A stretch of DNA of 8,584 bases from WFZT01 sp964398355 (GCA_964398355.1 CAYNMM010000079.1:1-8584); one strand, 5' to 3'; shown: positions 1-8,222, numbered from the stretch's first letter. Notes: generated by a model not told the origin, from the letters alone. Translations and numbers: made by a program.

Positions 1-516
<516 letters not shown>

Positions 517-591
517 CAAAGGAGTAAAATCAAACTTTCCTTTCTTACCTCCTTCACCAGAGACATACCACTTTTTTATTCCCTCCTATTT

Positions 592-669
592 GGGCCTATA
601 GCTCAGGCTGGTTAGAGCGCGCGCCTGATAAGCGCGAGGTCGGTGGTTCAACTCCACCTAGGCCCACCA
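592..669 (+). tRNA. tRNA-Ile (anticodon GAT)
   Basis: The cloverleaf can be folded by hand. The acceptor stem is GGGCCTA (592-598) with TAGGCCC (659-665). The D stem is GCTC/GAGC (601-604, 615-618) around a GG-containing loop. The anticodon stem CGCGC/GCGCG (620-624, 632-636) closes the loop CTGATAA, with anticodon GAT at 627-629. The T stem is GGTGG/CCACC with loop TTCAACT. The discriminator base is A666, and CCA (667-669) is encoded. The sequence closely resembles the tRNA-Ile found in bacterial 16S-23S spacers. The all-GC anticodon stem fits a thermophile. It presumably shares the 16S transcript; no tRNA-Ala follows. Confidence 0.97.
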
Positions 670-862
670 TATTATAAAAATTTTTATTCGTTCCCTTTTA
701 ATTCTTTGCACTACAATTGAAAACGTGTAAATATTGCCTCTTGATATATCCCTGTTTAATATGAATAGCACTCAGGAAGAACCTATGTGTTGACAATTTT
801 AGGATTTATTTTGCAAATTACTTGAATTGTAATTAAAGATATGTTCATTCTGTCTCGATCAT
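670..862. other. Convergent intergenic spacer, no gene seen
   Basis: This AT-rich stretch lies between the rightward 16S/tRNA-Ile unit and the leftward protein operon, so two transcripts end here head to head. I see no start of 23S rRNA, no second tRNA and no credible reading frame. The only symmetric elements are an AT-only palindrome at 674-687, just after the tRNA, and a six-base-pair AT-rich stem (AATTAC at 816-821 with GTAATT at 829-834). Neither is a convincing GC-stem plus U-tract terminator. Confidence 0.6.
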
Positions 863-1420
863 TTAAAATTTAATTATGTGAATGCCTGGAATTTCAGGAG
901 GTGATAATATACTATCAGGTAAGTTTCTCAGTACTCTAAAACCCTTCAATTTGACATCTACAATTACGTTAGCCTGATAAAGAACAGCCTCCATAGGTGT
1001 GGTATCCCTCATAAATTTGAACTGTATGCTGTCAATAGATTCTATTTCTGGATAAAACCAGGCAATACAAGTATCCCCTGTATGCTCTATGCGGTCAGGT
1101 GAATTTTTTCTCACAAGATTGTAGAAAAATTCTGTTTTCCCCATTTTTCGCTGAATTATCAAAGTGGAATCGTGGAGGTTTAAAGTTTTTATAAGTGTAT
1201 CTTCGATAAATATTAACTCCGTGTCAGGAGAGAAAATCTCTATACGCGCCCTACCATTTTTGAACCATATAGTCCCTCTCGCTTTACTATTACCAATTGT
1301 TCTTGAGTGTATAGTTTCCATGAAATTAACAGTGAAAATTTCTATATTTCTCAATGTACTCAATGCCTTTTTACATGGAGAAAAAGAGAAGATTACAAGT
1401 GAAACAATCAATTTTATCAT
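863..1420 (-). CDS. LolA-like periplasmic lipoprotein-carrier family protein
   Basis: This is a 185-residue secreted protein with a hydrophobic N-terminus (about residues 2-14) that looks like a signal peptide. C16 is not in a good lipobox. The body resembles the LolA fold: an early segment with FTVNFMETIHSR (29-40), then GTIWFKNGRARIEIFSPD (49-66), which matches the family's pattern of a glycine, a strand, 'F..GRARI' and 'SPD'. Next comes IEDTLIKTLNLHDST (72-86), like the 'v.DG..l..yd' region, followed by further amphipathic strands. LolA carries lipoproteins across the periplasm, but divergent relatives bind other lipids, so the cargo is unknown. The ATG overlaps the stop of the upstream surface-protein gene (ATGA, 1417-1420). 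A GAAAGG element lies about 14 bases upstream of the ATG. It is the last gene of the coupled operon. The family call rests on pattern resemblance only. Confidence 0.6.
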   Translation of the reverse strand: MIKLIVSLVIFSFSPCKKALSTLRNIEIFTVNFMETIHSRTIGNSKARGTIWFKNGRARIEIFSPDTELIFIEDTLIKTLNLHDSTLIIQRKMGKTEFFYNLVRKNSPDRIEHTGDTCIAWFYPEIESIDSIQFKFMRDTTPMEAVLYQANVIVDVKLKGFRVLRNLPDSILSPPEIPGIHIIKF

Positions 1421-4200
1421 TTCAAAATTATAAACCTTTCAATTTGAGTTTTCTTCTCTGTCTCAACCCGGATGAAGTAAACTCCATCGGGTAAATTTTT
1501 AGTAGATATTCTGAATTTCCCAGGTCGTACATTAAGTTTCTTTATGACTCTACCATCTGCCGAAAGGATAGTTAATTGGCAGGATTTTGTAGTCATACCA
1601 GTAATTTCCTTGGGAGCAATCCCATAAACATAAAAAATTCTATTTTGAGTTTTGAATGTATTTTTCTCAGTTATCCCGGTTTGTCCAAGATAAATAAATG
1701 CCAGATAATCGTATGGATCCCCCTGGACGAGTTCAACGAGTCTTTTCAATCCATTTGGTGACACCAGGAATGTCATTCTCCCCGCAGATTCATGGTTATA
1801 ACCAGGTGGTAATGGAACATAGAAATATTTTCCGGTCATTGTTCCTGTCGTCGGATCAAATTCGTAAATAAGATTACTATCGGCCCTTTCTACAGATAAC
1901 CATAAGTGACCTGTAGTTGTGTCACAGGTAATTCCTTGAACATAGATGGTGTTGGACCAGTTTGCGAGGATATTCCCAAGAGAATCGATACAATAAATGT
2001 TATTATTACTATCTGTAACATATAAAGTTTTTGTCCGGCGGTCGACAGTGATTGCTTTTATTTCTACAACTGGTATCTCGAATGAGTCAAGAACATTTAT
2101 CTGGTTGCTGTCGATGGTAATCCGGTAAATAAAATTTCTGTAAGATGCAAGAAAATTTGTACCGTCGAAGGTAAGATCACTCCATCCCCAGCCTGTAAAT
2201 TGAACTGGTTGATGCAAAACTCTATAAACGAATCCAGTAGAGTCCAAGACATAAAGTTTATTAGGATCATTTTCTCTATTTCCTCCTGTAACGTAAAAAT
2301 ATTCTCCATCAGTGGTCACGCCAAGATTTTGAAAATCTCCGGTCACAGGGTCAAGTGGGAGGAAATTTGTAAGATCACCAATATCTATGCCTGTTCTCGC
2401 AAAGGAAATAAGAGTATCATTTGAGGGATTTTCGTCGTCTGTCAGGTTCGTTATCATTATCACCTTGAAATATGAAGAGTCAGGGAGTGTTACAGAGCCA
2501 AAGGATACACTTTTTGATTCACCAGGTTGAGCAACAGTAGATGTATTCCCAATGAAAATTGTATCGTGAGACGAGGTATCCACGATCACAAGAGATACAC
2601 CAAACGTATCTGTGCTAAGGCCAAAGTTCTTCACATTCCCAAGAACAGCTATTGGAGAATTTGGTTCCACTAATCCTGATGGGGTAACAATTCTAATCGG
2701 TGCAACGTCATGTGAAATGGTGTATGGTTGTAGGCCAATAGTCCAGAAATTGTCAATATACCAGCCTTCATAATTTACGCCATTGCCGGACGCAAAATGT
2801 AGTCTAATTCTTACATGTTGGCCTTTGTTGAGAGGAATCGTGAAGCTGACAAATTCCCATCCATCCGATCGTCCGGAGAATCCAGGCTGATACGAAAGTG
2901 CCTGAATCGATTGATACGGATAACCATTGTCAGGGTATACAATGGTCCAGGTTCTTCCAAAATCTGTGGAAATAAGAATGTTGCCACCATCCCATCTCCT
3001 TTCCATGTGATACCAGTGGAAGAATCCGAAAGATGGGCAAGAGGTAGTTGCAACGTATTCTGGAGAATCCAGAATCATGTTCGAATTATCATAGTAATTG
3101 CCATTAAGAATTGTTCCCCATAAGTTCTCACCGGATAAGGCCGAATCTGGTCCACATTGTGGAGATCCCCATTCCCATCCAATTTGTGGAATGGGGTTAA
3201 ATCCTCCACAGGAGTCCTCGAAGGTCTCGATTGACTCGGCACAATAGAATAAACGTTCATAACTATTGTTGGAAGTTTCCTGATCCTGCATTGCATGGAC
3301 ATGGAAATAGAAATTGTATTTCCCGCTTCCTCGAAAGTGAAAGCAGGGGAAAATATGAGTTGATACATTGTCTGGGCTAATTTCACTCTGTCCTTCATAC
3401 GTATAGAGCAAAGAATCATTGAGTGAAATTTGTAATCCAACATCAACAGTTTCCACCATTTGACCGTAGTTTCTAAGTTTGATAAGAGGGACGATTGAGT
3501 CAGAGACATGGAAAATTGCGTTATTCCCTGGTTCCACGTTGAAAATACCCACGTCATGTGTGAAGCGGGGCCTTAAGAAATTAATTTTTAAACTATCAAA
3601 TATTTCGTGGGGAGTTCCTTTGTAAGAGTACAGAAGACAATAACCATTTTGCCCGTAATCTCCCTGTACCCCAACTGTGGCACTGTCAGTATACTGTGGA
3701 TCAAGATGAAGATATTGAAAAATAACGCCTCCGTCTGGCTTAAGTATAACTTCGAAGGTATTACCATTTGATCTCAGATAAACAGGAACGTGACTCCACT
3801 CAACGATGAAGATGCTGGAATCGCCATAAACAAATACATTTCCACCTTGATTAGGGGCAAGGTCTATCCAGAATGGTACAATCATGTTGTCGACATTGTA
3901 GTAAGGTAATGGGTAATTCCTACTTTCATAAATACTTGAATCGCATAAGAACCCATTTGAACCAATGGTGATTTTGCTTAGCAAATGATTATAGAAAGGG
4001 AAAAAAAACGGTAGCTCTAATGATACGAAATCATCGTCACCAAGCTGTAGAGGAGTACCTGAATCCGAAATTTCTATCCAGTTAAAATCTGTATCCTGAA
4101 CTGCTGTATAGCCATACCCATCCGGTCCATCCGCAAAAAGTATCCCACTTAGAAGTAGTATAGGTAAGAACCTTTGCGTTGAAATGATATTACCTATCAC
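1417..4200 (-). CDS. Large secreted surface protein with T9SS C-terminal sorting domain
   Basis: This is a 927-residue modular extracellular protein. A signal peptide (about 1-23, hydrophobic FLPILLLSGILFA) is followed by a propeptide-like N-terminal domain (about 28-205) with the 'NWIEIS...LPFFFPFY...SNGF' pattern common in FCB-group surface proteins. A CARDB-like beta domain (about 215-318) comes next. The jelly-roll or MAM-like region (about 323-490) contains ILISTDFGRTW and ends with GWYIDNF. A second CARDB-like domain (about 497-600) starts SHDVAPIRI. A propeller-like region (about 605-840) has repeated YVTD/IYCIDS motifs. The C-terminus (about 850-927) ends in an 'L..G.Y.....' type sorting module (NLPDGVYFIRVETEKK...ERFIILK), recognised by the type IX system and removed or anchored at the cell surface. 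Translation starts with GTG inside the acylase stop (GTGA) and has no clear Shine-Dalgarno sequence. No catalytic motif was recognised, so the role is probably binding or structural. Confidence 0.85.
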   Translation of the reverse strand: MIGNIISTQRFLPILLLSGILFADGPDGYGYTAVQDTDFNWIEISDSGTPLQLGDDDFVSLELPFFFPFYNHLLSKITIGSNGFLCDSSIYESRNYPLPYYNVDNMIVPFWIDLAPNQGGNVFVYGDSSIFIVEWSHVPVYLRSNGNTFEVILKPDGGVIFQYLHLDPQYTDSATVGVQGDYGQNGYCLLYSYKGTPHEIFDSLKINFLRPRFTHDVGIFNVEPGNNAIFHVSDSIVPLIKLRNYGQMVETVDVGLQISLNDSLLYTYEGQSEISPDNVSTHIFPCFHFRGSGKYNFYFHVHAMQDQETSNNSYERLFYCAESIETFEDSCGGFNPIPQIGWEWGSPQCGPDSALSGENLWGTILNGNYYDNSNMILDSPEYVATTSCPSFGFFHWYHMERRWDGGNILISTDFGRTWTIVYPDNGYPYQSIQALSYQPGFSGRSDGWEFVSFTIPLNKGQHVRIRLHFASGNGVNYEGWYIDNFWTIGLQPYTISHDVAPIRIVTPSGLVEPNSPIAVLGNVKNFGLSTDTFGVSLVIVDTSSHDTIFIGNTSTVAQPGESKSVSFGSVTLPDSSYFKVIMITNLTDDENPSNDTLISFARTGIDIGDLTNFLPLDPVTGDFQNLGVTTDGEYFYVTGGNRENDPNKLYVLDSTGFVYRVLHQPVQFTGWGWSDLTFDGTNFLASYRNFIYRITIDSNQINVLDSFEIPVVEIKAITVDRRTKTLYVTDSNNNIYCIDSLGNILANWSNTIYVQGITCDTTTGHLWLSVERADSNLIYEFDPTTGTMTGKYFYVPLPPGYNHESAGRMTFLVSPNGLKRLVELVQGDPYDYLAFIYLGQTGITEKNTFKTQNRIFYVYGIAPKEITGMTTKSCQLTILSADGRVIKKLNVRPGKFRISTKNLPDGVYFIRVETEKKTQIERFIILK

Positions 4201-6539
4201 TTCGGTACAAGGTATAAAATCCCTTCTTTATGTTTCAGGATTTCCTTTTTGTCAAGTGAAATTTTCTTGTAACCGCCATTTAGCCACAATTTTATTTGGT
4301 CATCATAATGTTTGCTCGTAAAAATGCCGGAGTTTCCCGAAGCAATAACTGCAAGTGAGTTATTGATATTGGAGAGATCCACAATCTGACGAGTGGATGG
4401 GCCAGTTACCATTTTGAAAGGTTTATTCCACTTCCATTGGGCTTTGTTGATGCTTATGTTCGAGCCTGAAACCGGGTAAGGACCGCGGTTAAATATTTTT
4501 CTAAGTACAGCTTTGGCCCCAAATGGGTGATGGAACTCAAATGTATGGAAATATCCCCACTTCCAATTTTCAGGATTGGTCCCTCTCTTTTCTTTTATCT
4601 CTGCAATTGCTTCCCGAAATGCCTTTATTGTTACATCTTTTCTCATTTCAACTCTCTTTGTTTTAGTATTATCGAACCAGGAATCGTATGGATCGAGATA
4701 AATTCTGTATAGAACCGTTAGCGGAATATTTCCCATTGATAAAAATTGTTCATAGAGTGAGTCACCAAGTTCATCCTTGAACGTTTCATCCATTATGTGT
4801 TTAAGTGTAAAATAGAATATTGTTACACCGACAGAATCTTTGTCCTCGTTACAGTTCCAGTTCTCCAGGATCTTCTTGGCTATGTTTTCTAATTGCGTTC
4901 CTTTATAGGAATAAAGGTCTTTCACCATTCTACCCTTAAGAATAAAATCCCATGGGGGTGTATGATCCATCTGGAATTTCTCAAAATCGTTTACCGAAAA
5001 TTTATCCTTGCTTGTCAATAACTGGTTGATTCTCTCAATCCTTGCGGCTGGTTCCCAGTAAACAGTCATGTAATAAGGAAAGTCCCTTTTTACAACGCAA
5101 TTAGCCGTTGCTATGTAACCCTGAGGTGGGTTAAACGTCTTTGGATTCTTATCAAATGGTATAAATTTTTTCCAGTTTGCACCAGGTGAGTCAGCTGAAA
5201 TAGGTAGATAATAAGGTCCAGGTTTTCTATCCGGTATGCCTCCACCCGTTACATATCCTATGTTTCCCTCAACATCGGCGTATACAAAGTTTTGCGCAGG
5301 GACCTGGAAGTATTTGACGCCATTAAGAAATTCATTCCAATTTCTGGCTTTGACAATCTTCATTATGGCCTTGAATTCGTCAGTTTTCATATAGCCTGTC
5401 CATTTCAGGGCTATAATCTTGTTTTTAATCTTTTTGATGTCAGAAACAACAGGTCCATGTACTGTCCATTTTGTTTTCAAAATGTAGGGTGCCGCTCCTT
5501 TGATTTTTATAGTGTCGGTTTTTACAATGAAATTAACCCAGTGCCCGTTGTACCAATACTGATCAGGATTTTTGGGGTTGACTTTTTCGACGATGAGATC
5601 TGCATCATCCATCATCACATTTGTTAAACCCCAGGCAATATGGTCATTATGCCCTATTACTACGAATGGAAGAGCAGGTAAAGAAACTCCGTATAGATTG
5701 AGTCCCGGAGCATTCAAATGAACCTCATACCATAGAATTGGCATTTTTATAGATAGATGGGGATCATTAGCAAGAATAGGTTTTCCTGTAACCGATTTTT
5801 TGCCAGAAACCACCCATGAGTTACTTCCAGATACACCCAGACCAGAGAAGATCTTTTTAAACTGTTTCATTCCCATAAGAATCTGATTTTTTATAGGTAT
5901 AATCTGAGGAGCATTGGATGGACATGAAGGAATTATCTCCGAGAATTTTAAACTATCTACCTTATTCCTGATCTGATAAAGGATCCAATCGTGTTTGAAT
6001 CCCGATGACAAATCCCACCCCATTAATCTAATGTATCCAAGTGATTGCTTAGCCTTCCATGGTTCAGGCTTTATCCCCAGAAGTTTAAATTCTGGTGGTA
6101 ATTTTCCCTCTTTCATGTAAGTGTTGACTCCTCTGGCATACATTTCAAGAATGTGTTTTTCCTCTGGGGTTAAAGCCTCCCACAGGGTGTCTATGATTTT
6201 ATCAAAGCCAATTGTCCTCAGGAAAATATCAGTGTTTAGCATTGATTTTCCAAAAATTTCTGAAAGCCTGCCTTCTGCAGCTCTTCTTGTAAGTTCCATA
6301 CTGAAAAGTCTATCTCTCGCATGTACGTATCCCTGAGCAAATACCAGATCGTCAATGTTTTTTGCGTAGATGTGGGGGACGCCATAATTATCAAATATAA
6401 TTTGAACAGTGTCTTTAACCCCTACTTTATATATTCCATTTTCCGGTGGTGTTATTTTCCCGAAATACTGAATCAGAAAAAATATGCCTATTGCGACAAT
6501 AACAGCCAGTGTTATTAGAAAACCTCTTAAAAATCTCAT
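4197..6539 (-). CDS. Penicillin acylase family (peptidase S45) Ntn amidohydrolase
   Basis: The product is a 780-residue precursor of the penicillin acylase / acyl-homoserine-lactone acylase family. These enzymes cleave amide-linked acyl groups after autocatalytic processing. A single N-terminal membrane anchor or uncleaved signal (about 5-25) puts the enzyme outside the cytoplasm. The alpha part includes GVPHIYAKN (53-61) and the GYVHARDRLFSMELTRR segment (70-86) typical of the family. The self-cleavage site is G238/S239 in the motif GSNSW, so S239 becomes the N-terminal nucleophile of the beta chain. NDPH places H261 at beta position 23, and PAQNFVYAD supplies the oxyanion Asn (N417). WEPAARIERI (495-504) matches another conserved segment. 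Length and core residues are intact, so it is probably active, but the substrate cannot be read from the sequence. The ATG overlaps the upstream TGA. A good AGGGAGG Shine-Dalgarno at 6547-6553 lies within the preceding gene's last codons. Confidence 0.93.
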   Translation of the reverse strand: MRFLRGFLITLAVIVAIGIFFLIQYFGKITPPENGIYKVGVKDTVQIIFDNYGVPHIYAKNIDDLVFAQGYVHARDRLFSMELTRRAAEGRLSEIFGKSMLNTDIFLRTIGFDKIIDTLWEALTPEEKHILEMYARGVNTYMKEGKLPPEFKLLGIKPEPWKAKQSLGYIRLMGWDLSSGFKHDWILYQIRNKVDSLKFSEIIPSCPSNAPQIIPIKNQILMGMKQFKKIFSGLGVSGSNSWVVSGKKSVTGKPILANDPHLSIKMPILWYEVHLNAPGLNLYGVSLPALPFVVIGHNDHIAWGLTNVMMDDADLIVEKVNPKNPDQYWYNGHWVNFIVKTDTIKIKGAAPYILKTKWTVHGPVVSDIKKIKNKIIALKWTGYMKTDEFKAIMKIVKARNWNEFLNGVKYFQVPAQNFVYADVEGNIGYVTGGGIPDRKPGPYYLPISADSPGANWKKFIPFDKNPKTFNPPQGYIATANCVVKRDFPYYMTVYWEPAARIERINQLLTSKDKFSVNDFEKFQMDHTPPWDFILKGRMVKDLYSYKGTQLENIAKKILENWNCNEDKDSVGVTIFYFTLKHIMDETFKDELGDSLYEQFLSMGNIPLTVLYRIYLDPYDSWFDNTKTKRVEMRKDVTIKAFREAIAEIKEKRGTNPENWKWGYFHTFEFHHPFGAKAVLRKIFNRGPYPVSGSNISINKAQWKWNKPFKMVTGPSTRQIVDLSNINNSLAVIASGNSGIFTSKHYDDQIKLWLNGGYKKISLDKKEILKHKEGILYLVPK

Positions 6540-7297
6540 TTACCTTCCTCCCTTAAATTAATCTTTATAATTTTCCCTGTTTCAAGTTGGGGGACATAAA
6601 GAATTCCGTTTTTACTTAAGCCAATATCCGCAGGGGTTTTCAATCCATCTTTCAGGATTTTCTTAAAAATTAATTTTTCTCCTACCTTTTCTAACTCGAC
6701 AACCTGACCGCTCAGGTAGAATGAAGCATAAACTTTTTTTCCATTGCAGACGATGCCGTCTCCTCCCTTAAATTTTTTATTTTCATAGAGTTCAATCAAT
6801 TTCCCCTGTTTGTAGGTATAAATTCTGGCTGGTATTGTAAATGTTATAATCAGCATTGTACCATCTTCACAAAAACATATTCCATTCGGTTTTTCGATAT
6901 CGAAGAGTTTCTTAGCTTTCTTACTTCGAAGATTAATTTCATAAACTCTGTTTGTATAGGTGTCTGAAACGTAAAGCTTGCCTTTGTGCACGGCAAGGTC
7001 ATTCAAGAATCGAGCATTCAAAGCGAAACCTTGAGGGCTGATGAACACCGATTTTCCACCGGCTGGATCAATCTCCCAAATTTTGTTAACGTCAGCTGCA
7101 AAAATTTTGCCATTGTAAAAGGCAAGTCCCTTTGGATCAACCAATCCATAGGCGACTGTATCTCCCTTTATCGTCAAAATTGCACCGTCACCTGCGCCAA
7201 ATCTACCAATATCAGAAACATAAACAGTTTTACCTACCGGGAGGACACTTTCTGGATGGGTAAATGAAACCATCATCAAAATAAGAATTTTTAGCAT
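6536..7297 (-). CDS. SMP-30/gluconolactonase-like (NHL-type) beta-propeller protein
   Basis: This is a 253-residue protein built of repeated strand motifs of a six-bladed propeller: TVYVSDI (24-30), GLAFYNGKIFAAD (57-69), NDLAVHKGKLYVSDT (99-113), PNGICFCEDGTMLI (137-150), GDGIVCNGKKVYAS (179-192) and ADIGLSKNGILYV (223-235). SMP-30 enzymes are divalent-metal lactonases using Glu, Asn and Asp ligands. Plausible equivalents here are E16 (in PES), N138 (in PNG) and D180 (in GDG), though a non-catalytic propeller is possible. The N-terminus is short and hydrophobic (about 2-12), suggesting export, but the first propeller strand begins almost at once. The ATG at 7297 was chosen over the in-frame GTG at 7306 because the GTG overlaps a perfect AAGGAGG Shine-Dalgarno lying 8 bases before the ATG. 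It is the first gene of the coupled operon, and its stop overlaps the acylase start (ATGA). Confidence 0.82.
   Translation of the reverse strand: MLKILILMMVSFTHPESVLPVGKTVYVSDIGRFGAGDGAILTIKGDTVAYGLVDPKGLAFYNGKIFAADVNKIWEIDPAGGKSVFISPQGFALNARFLNDLAVHKGKLYVSDTYTNRVYEINLRSKKAKKLFDIEKPNGICFCEDGTMLIITFTIPARIYTYKQGKLIELYENKKFKGGDGIVCNGKKVYASFYLSGQVVELEKVGEKLIFKKILKDGLKTPADIGLSKNGILYVPQLETGKIIKINLREEGK
6547..6553 (-). promoter_or_regulatory. Shine-Dalgarno site of the acylase gene, inside the preceding CDS
   Basis: The minus strand reads AGGGAGG seven bases before the acylase ATG at 6539. It lies within the last codons (Arg-Glu-Glu-Gly) of the propeller gene. The acylase can therefore bind ribosomes directly as well as being coupled by the ATGA overlap, unlike the next gene in the operon, whose GTG start has no such site. 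Confidence 0.8.
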
Positions 7298-7305
7298 AAT
7301 GTTCA

Positions 7306-7312
7306 CCTCCTT
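7306..7312 (-). promoter_or_regulatory. Shine-Dalgarno site of the propeller gene
   Basis: On the minus strand this reads AAGGAGG, a perfect complement to the CCTCC-containing 3' end of the 16S rRNA at 510-516 in this same window. Eight bases separate it from the ATG at 7297. Its last G is the first base of an in-frame GTG, which therefore cannot be the start. This is the strongest ribosome-binding site in the window and fits its position at the head of the four-gene operon. Confidence 0.9.
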
Positions 7313-7399
7313 AGAATCTATTTTATCGTATGAAATATGAAAAATCTATGATGAAGGTTAGAATAAAAGTACTCCAAAAAGTGCTGAGCAGATATAAAG

Positions 7400-7918
7400 T
7401 TACGAATGCTTTTTTAAAACACTGATCTCATCAAAGAAATGGTAAATCTGAGTAAGACTGCGTGTTGGTGTTAGAATAGGAGTAAGAACGACCCAGACAA
7501 TAACGACAAGAAAAGACGTTTTGTTCTGTATGAATGTGTAAATTATAAATGAGAAGTAACTCAGGGCCATCCAGAGCATTAATGGGGCATCGTTTTTCAA
7601 CAGAATGTGAGCTATAATGAAAGCCATGGAAATCAGCACACTGAGGATAGGATTTAAGAACTCATTTGCGCACAGGTAATAGAGAATAGAAAAGGAGAAG
7701 ATTATATCTACGTATACATCAAGGTCACCAAGGAGCGTGTCTCCTGATTTTCTTGCAAGAAGTCCATCAAATAGATCAGAGGCCCAGCCTGTTACCACCA
7801 GAATTGACGTGTATAGTACAGGTATATTATGAAAATAAGAGATGACAAGTGAAGTGAAAAATCTATAAGCAGTAAGACTATCTGCGAGTATTTGAAATTT
7901 CCTGGAGAATATACCCAT
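7400..7918 (-). CDS. CDP-alcohol phosphatidyltransferase family membrane protein
   Basis: The product is a 172-residue integral membrane enzyme of the class that transfers a phosphatidyl (or similar) group from a CDP-linked donor to an alcohol, as in phosphatidylglycerol-phosphate or phosphatidylinositol synthesis. The N-terminal LTAYRF (15-20) matches the family's 'LT..R' start. The metal/CDP motif reads D48-L-F-D51-G52-L-L-A55-R56, then G64, D67 and D71. The aspartates are all present, but the spacing between R56 and the last two is two residues shorter than the usual DGxxAR-x8-GxxxDxxxD. Several hydrophobic segments follow (about 73-85, 88-106, 112-131 and 136-150). Length is close to PgsA. 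The alcohol acceptor cannot be deduced. It lies 102 bases upstream of the four-gene operon on the same strand, so it may be cotranscribed or separate. The ATG has only a poor ribosome-binding site. Confidence 0.8.
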   Translation of the reverse strand: MGIFSRKFQILADSLTAYRFFTSLVISYFHNIPVLYTSILVVTGWASDLFDGLLARKSGDTLLGDLDVYVDIIFSFSILYYLCANEFLNPILSVLISMAFIIAHILLKNDAPLMLWMALSYFSFIIYTFIQNKTSFLVVIVWVVLTPILTPTRSLTQIYHFFDEISVLKKHS

Positions 7919-8103
7919 TCTCTAATATTAACATAAACCTGATGCAAATTCCAAATCAAGTTAGGAAAAGCGTGGAGAAATCTTGCCTTCCAGAGCGAAA
8001 GATCTAATATCTAACATTATTCATGTTCTTCAGATTGGTCTATAAATTTCTGGGAGCAACCGGGAATGATTTCCAAGATTCCTAACAAAAATTTAATTTA
8101 TAC

Positions 8104-8172
8104 CGGTGTATTCGCTACAAATGAAATCCTTACTTCGATCTTCAAATTCAAGTTAATTCATTTGTCACACCG
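8104..8172. repeat. Interrupted inverted repeat with an alternative small hairpin
   Basis: ACAAATGAA at 8117-8125 is the exact reverse complement of TTCATTTGT at 8157-8165. Outside it, CGGTGT (8104-8109) pairs with ACACCG (8167-8172) across an asymmetric internal loop. The right outer arm can instead pair with GGTGT at 8178-8182 to make a small hairpin, so the two folds exclude each other. Fifteen pairs enclose a 31-base loop. This could be a leader RNA structure, an operator or a small palindromic element; I do not recognise a family. Confidence 0.4.
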
Positions 8173-8222
8173 AAACTGGTGTCAAGTTCGCCGATGTGCT
8201 CAGGTATTTAGAGATAAAATTT

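Noticed and set aside
674..687. AT-only palindrome just after tRNA-Ile as a terminator
   Set aside because: It has no G-C pairs, leaves about five A-T pairs once a loop is allowed, and lacks a following U-tract.
790..818. TTGACA promoter-like box after the tRNA
   Set aside because: No acceptable -10 box lies 16-18 bases downstream, and no plus-strand gene follows it.
3075..3557. 160-codon minus-strand frame and an overlapping plus-strand frame at 2815-3123
   Set aside because: Both are inside the surface-protein gene, whose frame is continuous with recognisable domains and the sorting signal. The alternatives have no motifs or start signals.
5292..5627. 111-codon plus-strand frame antisense to the acylase
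   Set aside because: It is antisense to the conserved beta-chain region with oxyanion Asn417, with no ribosome-binding site or recognisable family.
7298..7306. Alternative GTG start of the propeller gene at 7306
   Set aside because: The GTG overlaps the last G of the AAGGAGG ribosome-binding site, which is ideally spaced for the ATG at 7297.
7368..7385. Hairpin AGTACT/AGTGCT between the phosphatidyltransferase and propeller genes as a terminator
   Set aside because: On the transcribed minus strand it contains an A-C mismatch in a six-base stem, so it is too weak to claim.
7930..7959. Promoter for the phosphatidyltransferase (minus-strand TTGATT, 18 bases, TATGTT)
   Set aside because: Each box matches only four of six consensus positions, which is expected by chance in such AT-rich DNA.
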